Positions 45,210 through 53,708 of a stretch of 64,000 nt of DNA are shown piece by piece; the stretch's first letter is position 1; every line of letters begins with the position of its first letter. The stretch covers positions 1-64,000 of the IMG/VR virus record IMGVR_UViG_3300007516_000015. One strand, given 5' to 3'. This DNA is from a virus. The position numbers were made by a program, and so were the translations under genes. The notes beneath the pieces are model-generated. The model saw nothing but the letters and a program-made list of their open reading frames with translations. It made no database searches and was not told the DNA's origin.

Positions 45210-45240
45210 TTGCTAATTTTATCAAAAAAGAGTATCTTTA
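45210..45240 (+). promoter_or_regulatory. Promoter TTG-N20-TATCTTTA, leaderless type
   Basis: TTG 45210-45212 and TATCTTTA 45233-45240, ATG at 45244. Element sequence and flank GTTGCTAATT match the promoter at 2927. Confidence 0.65.
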
Positions 45241-45243
45241 GAT

Positions 45244-46026
45244 ATGTCTAAAATTCAACAATGGGTTGGGCCTGTATATTTAGAGCCTATCCAACATAAA
45301 TACCATCATAGAGAAACAGGTAAGATATATAAATCTGTTACAACAACATTATCTTCGATAGAACCGCATTTTGACGTGGAGGGTGTTTCAATGGCTATAT
45401 CTAAACAACCTGACAAGGTAAAACAAGAACGTTATATAGGTCTTTCCCAACAAGAAATAATTGACTATTGGCAAATGCTAAATGATGATGCTAATATATA
45501 CGGAACCAATGTTCATAATATAGTAGAAAATTATTTATTAGCTAATAAATGGTATTTTCCACCAGATAATGATGAAGGAGTTTTTGAACAAAAAGTTATT
45601 GATGGTTATGATGCCTTAAAAATAGATGAAGGGGTTGCTATGTGGCCTGAAAGAATCTTATTTTCAAGCGAATATGAACTGGCTGGAACATCTGATTTAA
45701 TAATTGATATTAATGATATTTTCTTCGATGTGGGTGATTATAAAACAAACAGAGTGTTTAATTTTTTTAACCCATATGGTTATGAAACATTGTTAAAACC
45801 TTTTGAACATTTACAAGCGTGTCAATGGTCTATTTATACGCTACAACTTAGCGTATATGCCTACTTATATGAACTAGAGTTTCCTAAAAGAAAATGTAGA
45901 CAAATATACGTTTTATATTGGGATAAGACTTTAGAAGAATTCAAAAAGATACAAATTATGTATCTAAAAAAAGAAGCTAAACAAATTATTGAAATGCATT
46001 ATTACAATGTGATGAAAAATTCGTAA
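45244..46026 (+). CDS. PD-(D/E)XK nuclease (RecB/Cas4-like)
   Basis: DNA exonuclease-like protein of the PD-(D/E)XK superfamily. Core signature: ELAGTSDLIIDI at about residues 143-154 (Asp in TSD), then FFDVGDYKTNR at about 160-170 (Asp-x-Lys), preceded by a helix with GTNVHNIVENYL (about 87-98) and followed by the Gln/Tyr helix WSIYTLQLSVYAYLYE. Length 260 residues is usual for phage Cas4/RecB-like nucleases. It lies between primase and gp47 and probably takes part in end processing for recombination or in degrading host DNA. Exact substrate unknown. Confidence 0.8.
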   Translation: MSKIQQWVGPVYLEPIQHKYHHRETGKIYKSVTTTLSSIEPHFDVEGVSMAISKQPDKVKQERYIGLSQQEIIDYWQMLNDDANIYGTNVHNIVENYLLANKWYFPPDNDEGVFEQKVIDGYDALKIDEGVAMWPERILFSSEYELAGTSDLIIDINDIFFDVGDYKTNRVFNFFNPYGYETLLKPFEHLQACQWSIYTLQLSVYAYLYELEFPKRKCRQIYVLYWDKTLEEFKKIQIMYLKKEAKQIIEMHYYNVMKNS

Positions 46027-46048
46027 AGAATCTGGTGTGTTAAACTTG

Positions 46049-46079
46049 TTGTGATTTTCGGTTTTTTTAGGTATATTTG
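46049..46079 (+). promoter_or_regulatory. Promoter TTG-N20-TATATTTG before gene 47
   Basis: TTG 46049-46051 and TATATTTG 46072-46079. Predicted start near 46084, leaving a short A-rich leader of about 10 nt before the ATG at 46094. Confidence 0.7.
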
Positions 46080-46093
46080 TAAAAAAAACTAAA

Positions 46094-47008
46094 ATGCCAA
46101 TAAAAAAGGTAATACATTTAGCTGATATCCATATCAGAACGTATAGAATGCATAGTGAATATAAAGAATCGTTTATAACACTATTTGATGAAATAACCAA
46201 AGCTATTGAGGGTTATCAACGAGATGAAGTTCGTATAATAATAGTTGGTGATTTAGTTCATCAAAAAATTATCATATCAAACGAGCAATTAATTTTGGGT
46301 ACTTGGTTTTTAAGAAAATTAGAAGCTATAGCTCCTGTTGTAATAATTGCTGGTAACCATGATTTATTAGAAAACAATAAAGACCGTATGGATAGTATAA
46401 GCCCAATGGTTCAATTCCTCCCAAATGAAAATATAAACTTTTTTAAAGAGTCTAAATGTTATCTTGATGATAATATAGTATGGTGTGTTTATTCAATATT
46501 TGAAGAAAACAAAACCCCGAACATAGAAAGTGCTAGATTAGAATTTGGTGACGACAAAACGTATATTGGGTTATTTCACGCACCACTAATAAACGCCAAA
46601 ACTGATATTGGTTATGAATTTGACCACGGAGCAGGGTTAGATATATTCGAAGGTTGTGATATGGTGATGTTAGGTGATATACACAAACGTCAAATTTTTA
46701 TCCACAAACAAACCATGGAAGTTGATAAAGAAAACTTAGAAAGATATATAAAAATTGGTTGGGTTGTTGATGATGATAAGAACTCTGCAAAAATTAACAT
46801 TAAAAAAGTAATACCAATATGTTATAGTGGTAGCCTTATTCAACAAGATTTTGGTGAAAACGTTACCAAACATGGTTTTCTTATGTGGGATATTGAAACC
46901 AAAACATTTACTGAGTATGATATCGAAAACAAATATTCTCTTTATCAATTTAAGATAAAGTCTTTAGACGATTTAGATGCTAATGCTGAAAAAATAACAA
47001 ATTTATAA
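46094..47008 (+). CDS. 47: gp47-like nuclease subunit (Mre11/SbcD family)
   Basis: Metal-dependent phosphoesterase that forms the recombination nuclease with gp46. Motifs in order: HLADIHIRT (residues 7-15), GDLVHQK (near 50), GNHDLLENN (near 87), LFHAPL and VMLGDIHKRQ (near 190-200). Length 304 residues, T4 gp47 is 339. Zinc/manganese ligands Asp, His, Asn are all present. The gp46 partner gene follows after two small genes, as T4 46 and 47 are also neighbours with a small gene between them. Confidence 0.9.
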   Translation: MPIKKVIHLADIHIRTYRMHSEYKESFITLFDEITKAIEGYQRDEVRIIIVGDLVHQKIIISNEQLILGTWFLRKLEAIAPVVIIAGNHDLLENNKDRMDSISPMVQFLPNENINFFKESKCYLDDNIVWCVYSIFEENKTPNIESARLEFGDDKTYIGLFHAPLINAKTDIGYEFDHGAGLDIFEGCDMVMLGDIHKRQIFIHKQTMEVDKENLERYIKIGWVVDDDKNSAKINIKKVIPICYSGSLIQQDFGENVTKHGFLMWDIETKTFTEYDIENKYSLYQFKIKSLDDLDANAEKITNL

Positions 47009-47018
47009 TAAAAATAAA

Positions 47019-47300
47019 ATGAGCGAAGAGACAACTGAAGGTAAGGGTGTTACAATAAAAGAGTTAAAAAATTTTTTAACTAGTTTACCCAAAGAATTTG
47101 ATAATTTCGGAATGGTAAATGGAGAATATGCTGGAACCGAAGACGATGGTTTTTATGTGAGATTGGATAAACCAATTACGCATTTAGAAATAGATGAAAA
47201 AACTGGAGAATTTTTACTATTAAATCAATCAGCAGAAGAAGTAAATACAATTATCGATATCATAACTAAAACAGATGGAGATTCCAAAGGAAATAAATAA
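47019..47300 (+). CDS. Small hypothetical protein, 93 aa
   Basis: Acidic protein with an N-terminal helix (VTIKELKNFLTSLPKEFDNF) and the strand-rich centre GFYVRLDKPITHLEIDEKTG. Its first half resembles small proteins of phages that begin with a leucine-rich helix followed by a short acidic beta hairpin; no firm family. It sits between genes 47 and 46, overlaps the next gene by 26 nt, and is probably translated with them. It may be a regulatory or accessory subunit of the nuclease, by context only. Confidence 0.5.
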   Translation: MSEETTEGKGVTIKELKNFLTSLPKEFDNFGMVNGEYAGTEDDGFYVRLDKPITHLEIDEKTGEFLLLNQSAEEVNTIIDIITKTDGDSKGNK

Positions 47301-47595
47301 TGAAATCTGGGATTATTGTAGGGTAAATAACATCACCAACGTTGATGCTTTTATTTTAAAACTAATCAAACAAGGGTTTACCATTGAAAAATTCGGTTCT
47401 GTTCCGATGACCAATGTTGTTGAGAAAATCATTGAAGTTGAAAAGATTATCGAAGTTCCGATTAACGTTAACGATAATGAGTGGTATAAAAAATTCAATG
47501 AGTTATTAGTTAGTAATGAAAAATTAAAAAATGATTATTCCTTATTATTAAAAAAAGGAGAAGAAACAAAAAAAGATTTATATGGTGAAAGATAG
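47275..47595 (+). CDS. Small coiled-coil protein, 106 aa
   Basis: Begins inside the preceding gene and ends 14 nt inside gene 46, so it is coupled to both. The N-terminal half (EINNEIWDYCRVNNITNVDA) resembles a small helical dimerisation or ribbon-helix-type domain. The middle carries a hydrophobic heptad stretch (NVVEKIIEVEKIIEVPI), and the C-terminus a charged helix (FNELLVSNEKLKNDYSLLL). Function unknown. The ATG at 47275 keeps the N-terminal helix; a start further downstream would remove it. Confidence 0.5.
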   Translation: MEIPKEINNEIWDYCRVNNITNVDAFILKLIKQGFTIEKFGSVPMTNVVEKIIEVEKIIEVPINVNDNEWYKKFNELLVSNEKLKNDYSLLLKKGEETKKDLYGER

Positions 47596-49951
47596 TATAG
47601 AAACAAAAATAGAAGTTTCACAATATGGTAAAATTCGAGTTATTTGGGATGATAGACCTGAAAATTATTCAAAAGCGAATAAAATAAGAATCAGAAATCA
47701 TTTTGCAAATAAATATAATATTAGTAAGGATGATGTTAATGTAATTTATCGGCCAGTCACATTTAACTCCAAAGGTGAAGCTATTGAAATTACTGGTTCC
47801 AATATAGAAAATATAATGGATATCAACTACCAAAGAGCTTTAATGAAGGAGTTAATACTTAGAGATGGTAAACAGGTAGATTTCAATAGAATTATAGCCT
47901 TAGATGATAAAGTTAATAATGAATTAAATATCGATTTAACAATCTCTCAACATAAAAGATGGAGTGTAAAATGGATAATGGTTGATAATTTTTTATCATT
48001 TGGTGAAAACAATTTTTTATCTTTTAGCAAACTAAAAGGGCTTACGGTTGTTAATTCTATTCCTGGAAATCAGGGTGGGAAAACAACAATAACCATTGAT
48101 GCTATAAAATTTTTATTGCATGGAACAACAACAAAAACTGATAAAAATGAAGATGTTTTTAATATTTTCACGGATAAAAATTTGTTGGTCGTGAGAGGAA
48201 TGATTGAAGTAGATAATGAGGAAATTATTATTGAAAGAAAATTGAGGCGTAGTGCCAATAAAAGCGGTGGGTGGACCGTAACTAATAAAATAAACTACTT
48301 CAAGATATTACCTGACGGTGAAGAAGAAGTATTGAATGATGAAGACGCTAAAAAGACTACTATAAAAATAAAAGAAACTATTGGTAGTGAAAAAGATTTC
48401 GAGATGTTGGTTTTGGCAACTGAAGCAAATCTAGATGATTTAATTGGGTTAACAACAACTGAGTCTGGTAAGACCTTAACTAGAATGATTGGTTTGGAAG
48501 TTATCGAAATGAAAGAAGCGATAGTTAGAACCATGTTTAATGATTTTTCTAAAAAGAAGAAATCAAATGAATATGATGTTGTCTCATTAACCAATGATAT
48601 AGTACAACATGAGGATAATATTTTAAAAGGTGAAAACCTTGAAGAGCTTTTAAGAACTAGATTATCTGAAACAAAAAATGAAATTGGTGTTTTAAATCTA
48701 GAAAACGACAAGTTATTAAATAGCAAATCAAAAATCGATGTTGAAATCTCAACACTAAATCCTTCTAAATTAGAAGAAGAAATTTCTGTTTTGATAACTA
48801 AAGGTATTGATTTGAAAAAGCAAATGGATGAGTTAGCTTTGAAGATTGCTGAAATTGGTTTAATAAATTTTGATGAAGACCTTCATCATTCATTAACGAA
48901 ATCTTATTCAAAATCTCTTGGTGAAAAAATTGTGAAAGAATCTGAAATTAAACGTCTGGAGCTCGTGGTTCAAGGTTTAGTCGATGGGGGTGTTTGTCAA
49001 TCTTGTAATCGTAAACTCGATGATGTTGATAACACTGAACATATTAATAAACATAATTTAGAAATTTCTAACGTAAATATTGAGTTAGTTAATGTAGAAA
49101 CCCTTATAAATAATACCGAGATAGAGTTAAATAAGTTGAATCTTATAAAACAAAATGTTGATTCTAAAAATCGATTAGAGTTAAATAAAGACAGAATAGA
49201 AGTAGAGGTTAATGGTTTAAGAAATAATGTTGTTGGTAAAAAGAATGATTTAAAAAAATATAATCTTAATCTAGAGGGTATTGAGTTTAACAAAAGAGTT
49301 GAAATTGCCGTCTCTAAAGTTAAAACAGATTTAGTTGTTTTAGAACACACAAAAGATGAAACGATAACTAGAATTGAGCGAGTTGTTTCAGACACGAAAA
49401 ACCAAAGGGATGAAATAGTTGTGAAAACAAAACTAATTGATGTTATTAAAAAAGAAGAAGAGGTTGATAGGATTTATAAAATTTATATTGAATTAGTTGG
49501 TAAAAAAGGCATCAGTAAATTAGTGTTACGTTCAATTCTCCCGATAATAAATTCTGAATTATGTAGATTGCTGGAAGATGTTTGTGATTTTGAAGTTGAG
49601 ATATTTATAGATGACAAAAATGACGTTAAGTTCTTATTAAATAAAGATAACACCTCTAAACTTCTTAAATCTGGTAGTGGAATGGAAAAAACAGCCGCTA
49701 GTTTAGCTTTAAGAGCTGTTTTGGGTAAATTATCAACTCTACCTATGCCAAATTTCATAACTTTTGATGAGGTCCTTGGTAAGATAGCACCTCAGAACAT
49801 TGATAAATTAAAAGGGTTATTTGATAAAATAAAAGACATGTATGATATTGTTTTTCTAGTAACTCACAATGATTTAGTCAAAGATTGGTCGGATAAAATA
49901 GTTACGGTTGTTAAAGAAAACAACGTTTCTAAGATTAATATATTTGGTTAA
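47582..49951 (+). CDS. 46: gp46-like ATPase subunit (Rad50/SbcC family) with N-terminal extension
   Basis: ATPase that works with gp47 to resect DNA ends. Walker A GNQGGKTTITI lies at about residues 160-170. Long coiled coils surround the zinc hook CQSC (about residues 472-475, VCQSCNRKL). The ABC signature SGSGMEKTAASLAL (near 697-710), Walker B FITFDEVLG (near 723) and the LVTHND switch (near 759) follow. In SbcC/gp46 proteins Walker A is normally near residue 30-40. Here about 125 extra residues precede it (IEVSQYGKIRVIWDDRPENY, IRIRNHFANKYNISKDDVNV), forming an unknown small domain. Total 789 residues against 560 in T4. Confidence 0.9.
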   Translation: MVKDSIETKIEVSQYGKIRVIWDDRPENYSKANKIRIRNHFANKYNISKDDVNVIYRPVTFNSKGEAIEITGSNIENIMDINYQRALMKELILRDGKQVDFNRIIALDDKVNNELNIDLTISQHKRWSVKWIMVDNFLSFGENNFLSFSKLKGLTVVNSIPGNQGGKTTITIDAIKFLLHGTTTKTDKNEDVFNIFTDKNLLVVRGMIEVDNEEIIIERKLRRSANKSGGWTVTNKINYFKILPDGEEEVLNDEDAKKTTIKIKETIGSEKDFEMLVLATEANLDDLIGLTTTESGKTLTRMIGLEVIEMKEAIVRTMFNDFSKKKKSNEYDVVSLTNDIVQHEDNILKGENLEELLRTRLSETKNEIGVLNLENDKLLNSKSKIDVEISTLNPSKLEEEISVLITKGIDLKKQMDELALKIAEIGLINFDEDLHHSLTKSYSKSLGEKIVKESEIKRLELVVQGLVDGGVCQSCNRKLDDVDNTEHINKHNLEISNVNIELVNVETLINNTEIELNKLNLIKQNVDSKNRLELNKDRIEVEVNGLRNNVVGKKNDLKKYNLNLEGIEFNKRVEIAVSKVKTDLVVLEHTKDETITRIERVVSDTKNQRDEIVVKTKLIDVIKKEEEVDRIYKIYIELVGKKGISKLVLRSILPIINSELCRLLEDVCDFEVEIFIDDKNDVKFLLNKDNTSKLLKSGSGMEKTAASLALRAVLGKLSTLPMPNFITFDEVLGKIAPQNIDKLKGLFDKIKDMYDIVFLVTHNDLVKDWSDKIVTVVKENNVSKINIFG

Positions 49952-49974
49952 TCCAATATAAGGTAGTACCTTTG
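49944..49974 (+). promoter_or_regulatory. Promoter TTG-N20-TACCTTTG
   Basis: TTG 49944-49946, TACCTTTG 49967-49974, 16 nt before the ATG at 49991; overlaps the end of gene 46. Confidence 0.65.
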
Positions 49975-49990
49975 TATAAATTGATGTAAA

Positions 49991-50500
49991 ATGAAGTTTA
50001 GAAATTATTGTATAGTTATTATGGGGACCACCAAGGGTGTGCTTAGTGAAATCACTAAAATTAGTGAGGGTCAACCAAATGTATTAGATGCCAAAGGTAT
50101 TCTAATCGCCACATTTTCTTCAATCGCTAACGTGGGTGAATTAACTGAATGGTTTATAGAGAATAATAGGAATTTTTTGCTTTTCGAGTTAAATGAAAAA
50201 AATTCTGGTTTCAACATATCAAAAATTGATATTCATGAGGGGTTATTTGGTTTTTTAAAAAGCTTGGATACCGATGAAATGGATAAGATGTTTACCCAAG
50301 GTTTGGAGGTGGAGTCAACAGTTGTTGAAAGTAAGTCTAAACCTTTACGTGATTCTTTAACAGAGAATAAATTAGATAGGGAGGAAATTGAAAAGATGGG
50401 GACCAAGGATAAGGAAAAGTTGTTGGATGAGTTGATAGAATCTGGGTTAGAAAATTTGTCGATAAAAGATAAAGAATTATTACCATTATTAACGAAATAA
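49991..50500 (+). CDS. Hypothetical protein, 169 aa
   Basis: No recognised family. The N-terminal half is an alpha/beta domain (FRNYCIVIMGTTKGVLSEIT; NVLDAKGILIATFSSIANVG; NRNFLLFELNEKNSGFNISK). The C-terminal half is a long charged helix-rich tail (TENKLDREEIEKMGTKDKEK). It has its own early-type promoter and precedes the sigma factor gene, so early expression and a regulatory role are plausible. The separate promoter of the sigma gene argues against obligatory co-expression. Confidence 0.55.
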   Translation: MKFRNYCIVIMGTTKGVLSEITKISEGQPNVLDAKGILIATFSSIANVGELTEWFIENNRNFLLFELNEKNSGFNISKIDIHEGLFGFLKSLDTDEMDKMFTQGLEVESTVVESKSKPLRDSLTENKLDREEIEKMGTKDKEKLLDELIESGLENLSIKDKELLPLLTK

Positions 50501-50513
50501 ACCTCTAAAACAC

Positions 50514-50544
50514 TTGACTTTTAGGGAAAAAAGAACTATATTTA
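50514..50544 (+). promoter_or_regulatory. Promoter TTG-N20-TATATTTA before the sigma factor gene
   Basis: TTG 50514-50516 and TATATTTA 50537-50544. The -7 part runs on as TATATTTATA, so it also matches the late-type motif. The sigma gene could therefore be read by both host and phage holoenzyme. Confidence 0.6.
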
Positions 50545-50585
50545 TAAAACAAAATAACGAAAAAGACGAATAGTATGTAAAATTA

Positions 50586-51416
50586 ATGAGTAAAAAATAT
50601 GTAAATTTCGATGTTGATGACAGCATTGCAAAATATTTTAAAGATGTAAGGAAATCAGTTATTTTAACTCCTTCTGAGGAATTAGAATTAGCTATAAGAA
50701 TTAAAAATGGGGAACAATCTGCTATAGATAGATTAGTCAATTCAAATTTGAAGTTTGTTGTTTCGATAGCGAAAGATTATCAAGGCCAAGGGTTACCATT
50801 ATCAGATTTGATAAATGAAGGTAATTATGGTTTAATAAAGGCGGCAACTAGGTTTGACCACACCAAAGGTTTTAGATTCATTTCTTACGCTGTGTGGTGG
50901 GTTAGACAATCGATTATTCAAAGTTTAAACGACAACGCTAGAATAGTGAGGCTCCCAGCCAATATAATAAACAAATTATCATATTTAAACAAAGAAATTA
51001 TTAAATTTGAAGTTGAAAATGAAAGAGAACCAGTTTATGGTGAAATTTTCGGAAAAGACAATGAGATTGTAACTCTTTTACGTTTTCCAAAATGTGCTTC
51101 ATTAAACGATTTGATAAATGAAGATGGTGATGAGCTTATTGAATTAATACCTTCAGACACTGAAGGTGAAGACGCTATGATTGTTGATGAAAGAATCAAA
51201 AACGAAATAAATAAAGCCTTGTCAGTTCTCTCTGACAGAGAGAGGGAGATAATTGAATCTTATTTTGGGATAAATAGCCGTTTCGAATCGATGACTTTAG
51301 AAGCAATCGGTGAACGATATTCTCTAACCAAAGAAAGAATTCGACAAATAAAAGAGAAAGCAATAAGAAAATTAAGACATAACGCCCATAATTTACATGG
51401 TTTGATTGATGAATAA
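50586..51416 (+). CDS. RpoD-like sigma-70 factor
   Basis: Directs RNA polymerase to promoters. Region 1.2/2 is complete: a start like that of Bacteroidota RpoD, NLKFVVSIAKDYQGQGLPLS, DLINEGNYGLIKAA, then the -10 recognition helix FISYAVWWVRQSI (about residues 98-110). Region 3 follows. Region 4 has DREREIIESYFGI and the -35 recognition helix TLEAIGERYSLTKERIRQIK (near 240-259). Length 276 residues equals the short primary sigma of Bacteroidota (about 287, no region 1.1). T4-like phages usually encode the divergent gp55, so this is a host-type sigma, probably acquired from a host and possibly used for later phage promoters. A terminator follows. Confidence 0.9.
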   Translation: MSKKYVNFDVDDSIAKYFKDVRKSVILTPSEELELAIRIKNGEQSAIDRLVNSNLKFVVSIAKDYQGQGLPLSDLINEGNYGLIKAATRFDHTKGFRFISYAVWWVRQSIIQSLNDNARIVRLPANIINKLSYLNKEIIKFEVENEREPVYGEIFGKDNEIVTLLRFPKCASLNDLINEDGDELIELIPSDTEGEDAMIVDERIKNEINKALSVLSDREREIIESYFGINSRFESMTLEAIGERYSLTKERIRQIKEKAIRKLRHNAHNLHGLIDE

Positions 51417-51440
51417 AAAAGGGTAATTACCCTTTTTTTT
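51416..51440 (+). terminator. Rho-independent terminator after sigma gene
   Basis: A-run plus GGGTAA pairs with TTACCC plus T-run (centre 51421-51432), followed by more than ten T. Confidence 0.85.
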
Positions 51441-51450
51441 TTTATTTTAG

Positions 51451-51460
51451 ATATTTAATT
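51451..51460 (+). promoter_or_regulatory. Candidate late promoter motif ATATTTAATT
   Basis: Starts the lysis-associated block; 9 nt before the ATG at 51470. Variant of the ATATTTAATA motif. Confidence 0.3.
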
Positions 51461-51469
51461 AATACTTAT

Positions 51470-52636
51470 ATGAAGATAAAATTTAGTTATATAATGCTAG
51501 TTCTAGCGTTAGTTGTTGCTGGCTGTGCTGGTTATTTTTCTGTTTGGGGTTTAAGTCAATTATTCGCTGGTGCCAGTACTGCTGTTATAATAATGGCTAG
51601 TGGGTTAGAAGTTGGTAAAATTTTAACAACAACAGCTTTACATAAATATTGGAAAAAAATTGCTAGTGGTTTAAGGATTTATTTAACAATAAGTGTTGTT
51701 GTTTTAATGATTATTACCTCTGTTGGTATTTATGGGTTCCTCTCAAACGCTTACCAAACAACTGCTAATAAATTAGAAATTCAGAATGGTGAAATAACTG
51801 TTTTGTCTGGTAAACAAGATATTTTTACAAAGAGTATTGATAATAATCAAAAAATAGTTGAACAAAAAAACAAAAGAATAGACCAACTTTCAAGATTAAG
51901 AGATAACCAAGAAACACGTTTAGATAGTGCTGCTAGTAGTCGAAACAAGAATAACGCTAGGGCTGATATAAATAACGCTAATACAGAAATTCAAAAGTTA
52001 ACTACTGATATTGATAATTTAAATTCTAATAATAATATTCTATCAGATTCGGTTAATAAATACATAACAAAAATTTTAGAGGTAAATGCAAACAGCGGAG
52101 TTGCTGCGGAAATTGGTCCCCTAAAATATATCTCTGAATTAACAGGTGTATCTATGGGTAAAATCGTTAATTTTTTAATATTGCTATTAATATTTGTATT
52201 TGACCCATTAGCCGTTGCTTTGATTTTAATAACAAATAGAATATTCGAAATCGAGTCTGAAAACAAAGTAACACCTGAATTGGCCCCTGAAGAAACACCT
52301 GAATTGGTCCCTGAAGTAACGCCTGAATTGGTCCCTGAAGAGACCCCTGAAGAAACTACTGAAGAAATCCCTGAAGAGGCACCTGAAGAAACTCCTTCAA
52401 TAGCACCTTCAATAGCACCTTCAATAGCTCCCTCAGTAGTTCTTGAAGAAACACCTGAAACTCAACCTTGGGACTATAGGGATATGGATAAAATTATTGA
52501 TTCGACTGAAGAACCAACGATTAAAAAAGTAACCAATAAAGTTAAATTGGAAGACATACGAGAAATAAAAGAAAGAGGATATTCGGTTAAGGTTCCTTTA
52601 CCAAAAACAAATAATCTAATAGATAGATTTCAATAA
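51470..52636 (+). CDS. Multi-span membrane protein with coiled coil and EP-rich tail, 388 aa
   Basis: Three hydrophobic segments near residues 7-27, 31-50 and 68-90, a long charged helical region (about 95-215; coiled-coil-like, KQDIFTKSIDNNQKIVEQKN), a fourth membrane segment near 231-257 (FLILLLIFVFDPLAVALILI), then a Glu/Pro-rich repeat tail (about residues 265-330) and a short basic end. The design resembles hypothetical membrane proteins of large T4-like phages with no assigned function. The neighbouring amidase and spanin candidates suggest a role in envelope remodelling or lysis. It could also be a superinfection or membrane-anchor protein. Confidence 0.6.
   Translation: MKIKFSYIMLVLALVVAGCAGYFSVWGLSQLFAGASTAVIIMASGLEVGKILTTTALHKYWKKIASGLRIYLTISVVVLMIITSVGIYGFLSNAYQTTANKLEIQNGEITVLSGKQDIFTKSIDNNQKIVEQKNKRIDQLSRLRDNQETRLDSAASSRNKNNARADINNANTEIQKLTTDIDNLNSNNNILSDSVNKYITKILEVNANSGVAAEIGPLKYISELTGVSMGKIVNFLILLLIFVFDPLAVALILITNRIFEIESENKVTPELAPEETPELVPEVTPELVPEETPEETTEEIPEEAPEETPSIAPSIAPSIAPSVVLEETPETQPWDYRDMDKIIDSTEEPTIKKVTNKVKLEDIREIKERGYSVKVPLPKTNNLIDRFQ
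52268..52455 (+). repeat. Tandem short repeats encoding TPELVPEE-like and SIAP units
   Basis: In-frame near-repeats such as CCTGAATTGGTCCCTGAAG and ACACCTGAAGAAAC, then three SIAP units, encode the disordered tail of the membrane protein. Confidence 0.75.
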
Positions 52637-52638
52637 AA

Positions 52639-53250
52639 ATGATAATAGATGAAGAAACTTATAAGTTAGATAACACTAACTATGTACCAATAGAAATTAA
52701 AAAAACTAGAATAGTATTAGGCCACACATTCAATCATGATATGCGTCATTTTATCGGGTGGAAACATAGGTTTAATGGCCATTATAAGAAAACGGCTGCA
52801 TTTACTATAAGTTCATCTGGAAAAATATTCAAACATTTTAACCCTAAGTTTTATTCGAAATATTTTAAACAATATGATTTAAACACTAGAAGTATCGTTA
52901 TTTTATTAGAAAATGATGGTCACTTGATTAATGATTCTGAAAATAATCAGTTCATTACGTGGAATGGAGATATTTATAAGGACCAAACAAAGGTTGTTGA
53001 AAAGAAATGGAGAGCTCTAAATTATTGGGTCCCTTATTCTGAAGAGCAAATAGAGTCGGTAACCAATTTGGTTAAATCATTATGTGAAGAATTTGAGATT
53101 CCTTTATCGGCTATTAGTCATAACACTAAAGTTGAATATTTAGGCGGTTTTAACGGGGTGTTATATAAAAGTAACCTTGAAAAATATCATACTGATTTAA
53201 ACCCTTCTTGGGATTGTGAATTATTTAAAAAAAACATAGAAAAAAAATGA
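52639..53250 (+). CDS. N-acetylmuramoyl-L-alanine amidase-like endolysin (Amidase_2 type)
   Basis: Likely cleaves the amide bond between MurNAc and the peptide stem of peptidoglycan. The Amidase_2-like pattern includes the first zinc His29 in IVLGHTFNH, the central strand TRSIVILLENDGHL, and the C-terminal ligand pair His184/Asp186 in YHTDLNPSW. Length 203 residues fits. It has no signal peptide and starts 2 nt after the membrane protein gene; its last codons overlap the next gene by 4 nt. With a GH19 lysozyme/chitinase-like protein downstream, the phage probably has two different wall hydrolases besides the hub domains. Confidence 0.7.
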   Translation: MIIDEETYKLDNTNYVPIEIKKTRIVLGHTFNHDMRHFIGWKHRFNGHYKKTAAFTISSSGKIFKHFNPKFYSKYFKQYDLNTRSIVILLENDGHLINDSENNQFITWNGDIYKDQTKVVEKKWRALNYWVPYSEEQIESVTNLVKSLCEEFEIPLSAISHNTKVEYLGGFNGVLYKSNLEKYHTDLNPSWDCELFKKNIEKK

Positions 53251-53708
53251 AAGAAAAAATAAATGAACACGATATGACCAAAAATATGATGAATATCATT
53301 AGAAGTGGTTTTAAAGTTAAATTAGTTACTGAGAATGCTAACCAAGGTCAAACAGCACCATCACCGAGTCAAGGAGATAGTGGGGACACTATTGATGTTA
53401 GCAAAGGTGATGCAGTTTTTAATGATGAATATAAAAAATTATCTGAGATTGTAGACCCAAGTATTGAAATCACTAATTTCAAGATTTATGTTGTTGATAA
53501 AAATTGTGTTATAGAGGGGACTTTATTAAGTAACAAAGCAACTTTTAAAATGGAATTAACTACTGATGAAGCTTTAATCGACACTGGTAGTATTGGTTTA
53601 AATGATGACAATAATGAAATTTTGCGAAAACTCCAAGGTTACTTCAAGAACTGGAAGAATGAGTGGGCTAAAAAAATAACAACTGAATATAATCAAAGGC
53701 GAGACTAA
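53247..53708 (+). CDS. Hypothetical protein, 153 aa
   Basis: Overlaps the amidase stop (4 nt) and the next start (1 nt). After a basic N-terminus containing FKVKLVTENANQGQ there is a Gly/Ser/Pro-rich linker (APSPSQGDSGD). A beta-rich domain follows (ITNFKIYVVDKNCVIEGTLL, NKATFKMELTTDEALIDTGS), with a final amphipathic helix. The LVTE segment resembles the (L/I)xE processing pattern found at the start of other virion candidates here. It may be a virion protein or lysis accessory; no family recognised. Confidence 0.5.
   Translation: MKEKINEHDMTKNMMNIIRSGFKVKLVTENANQGQTAPSPSQGDSGDTIDVSKGDAVFNDEYKKLSEIVDPSIEITNFKIYVVDKNCVIEGTLLSNKATFKMELTTDEALIDTGSIGLNDDNNEILRKLQGYFKNWKNEWAKKITTEYNQRRD

Noticed and set aside
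48295-49758. Minus-strand open frames opposite the gp46 gene
   Set aside because: They oppose a complete Rad50/SbcC reading frame and have biased Ser/Phe composition typical of antisense of Lys/Glu-rich coding DNA.
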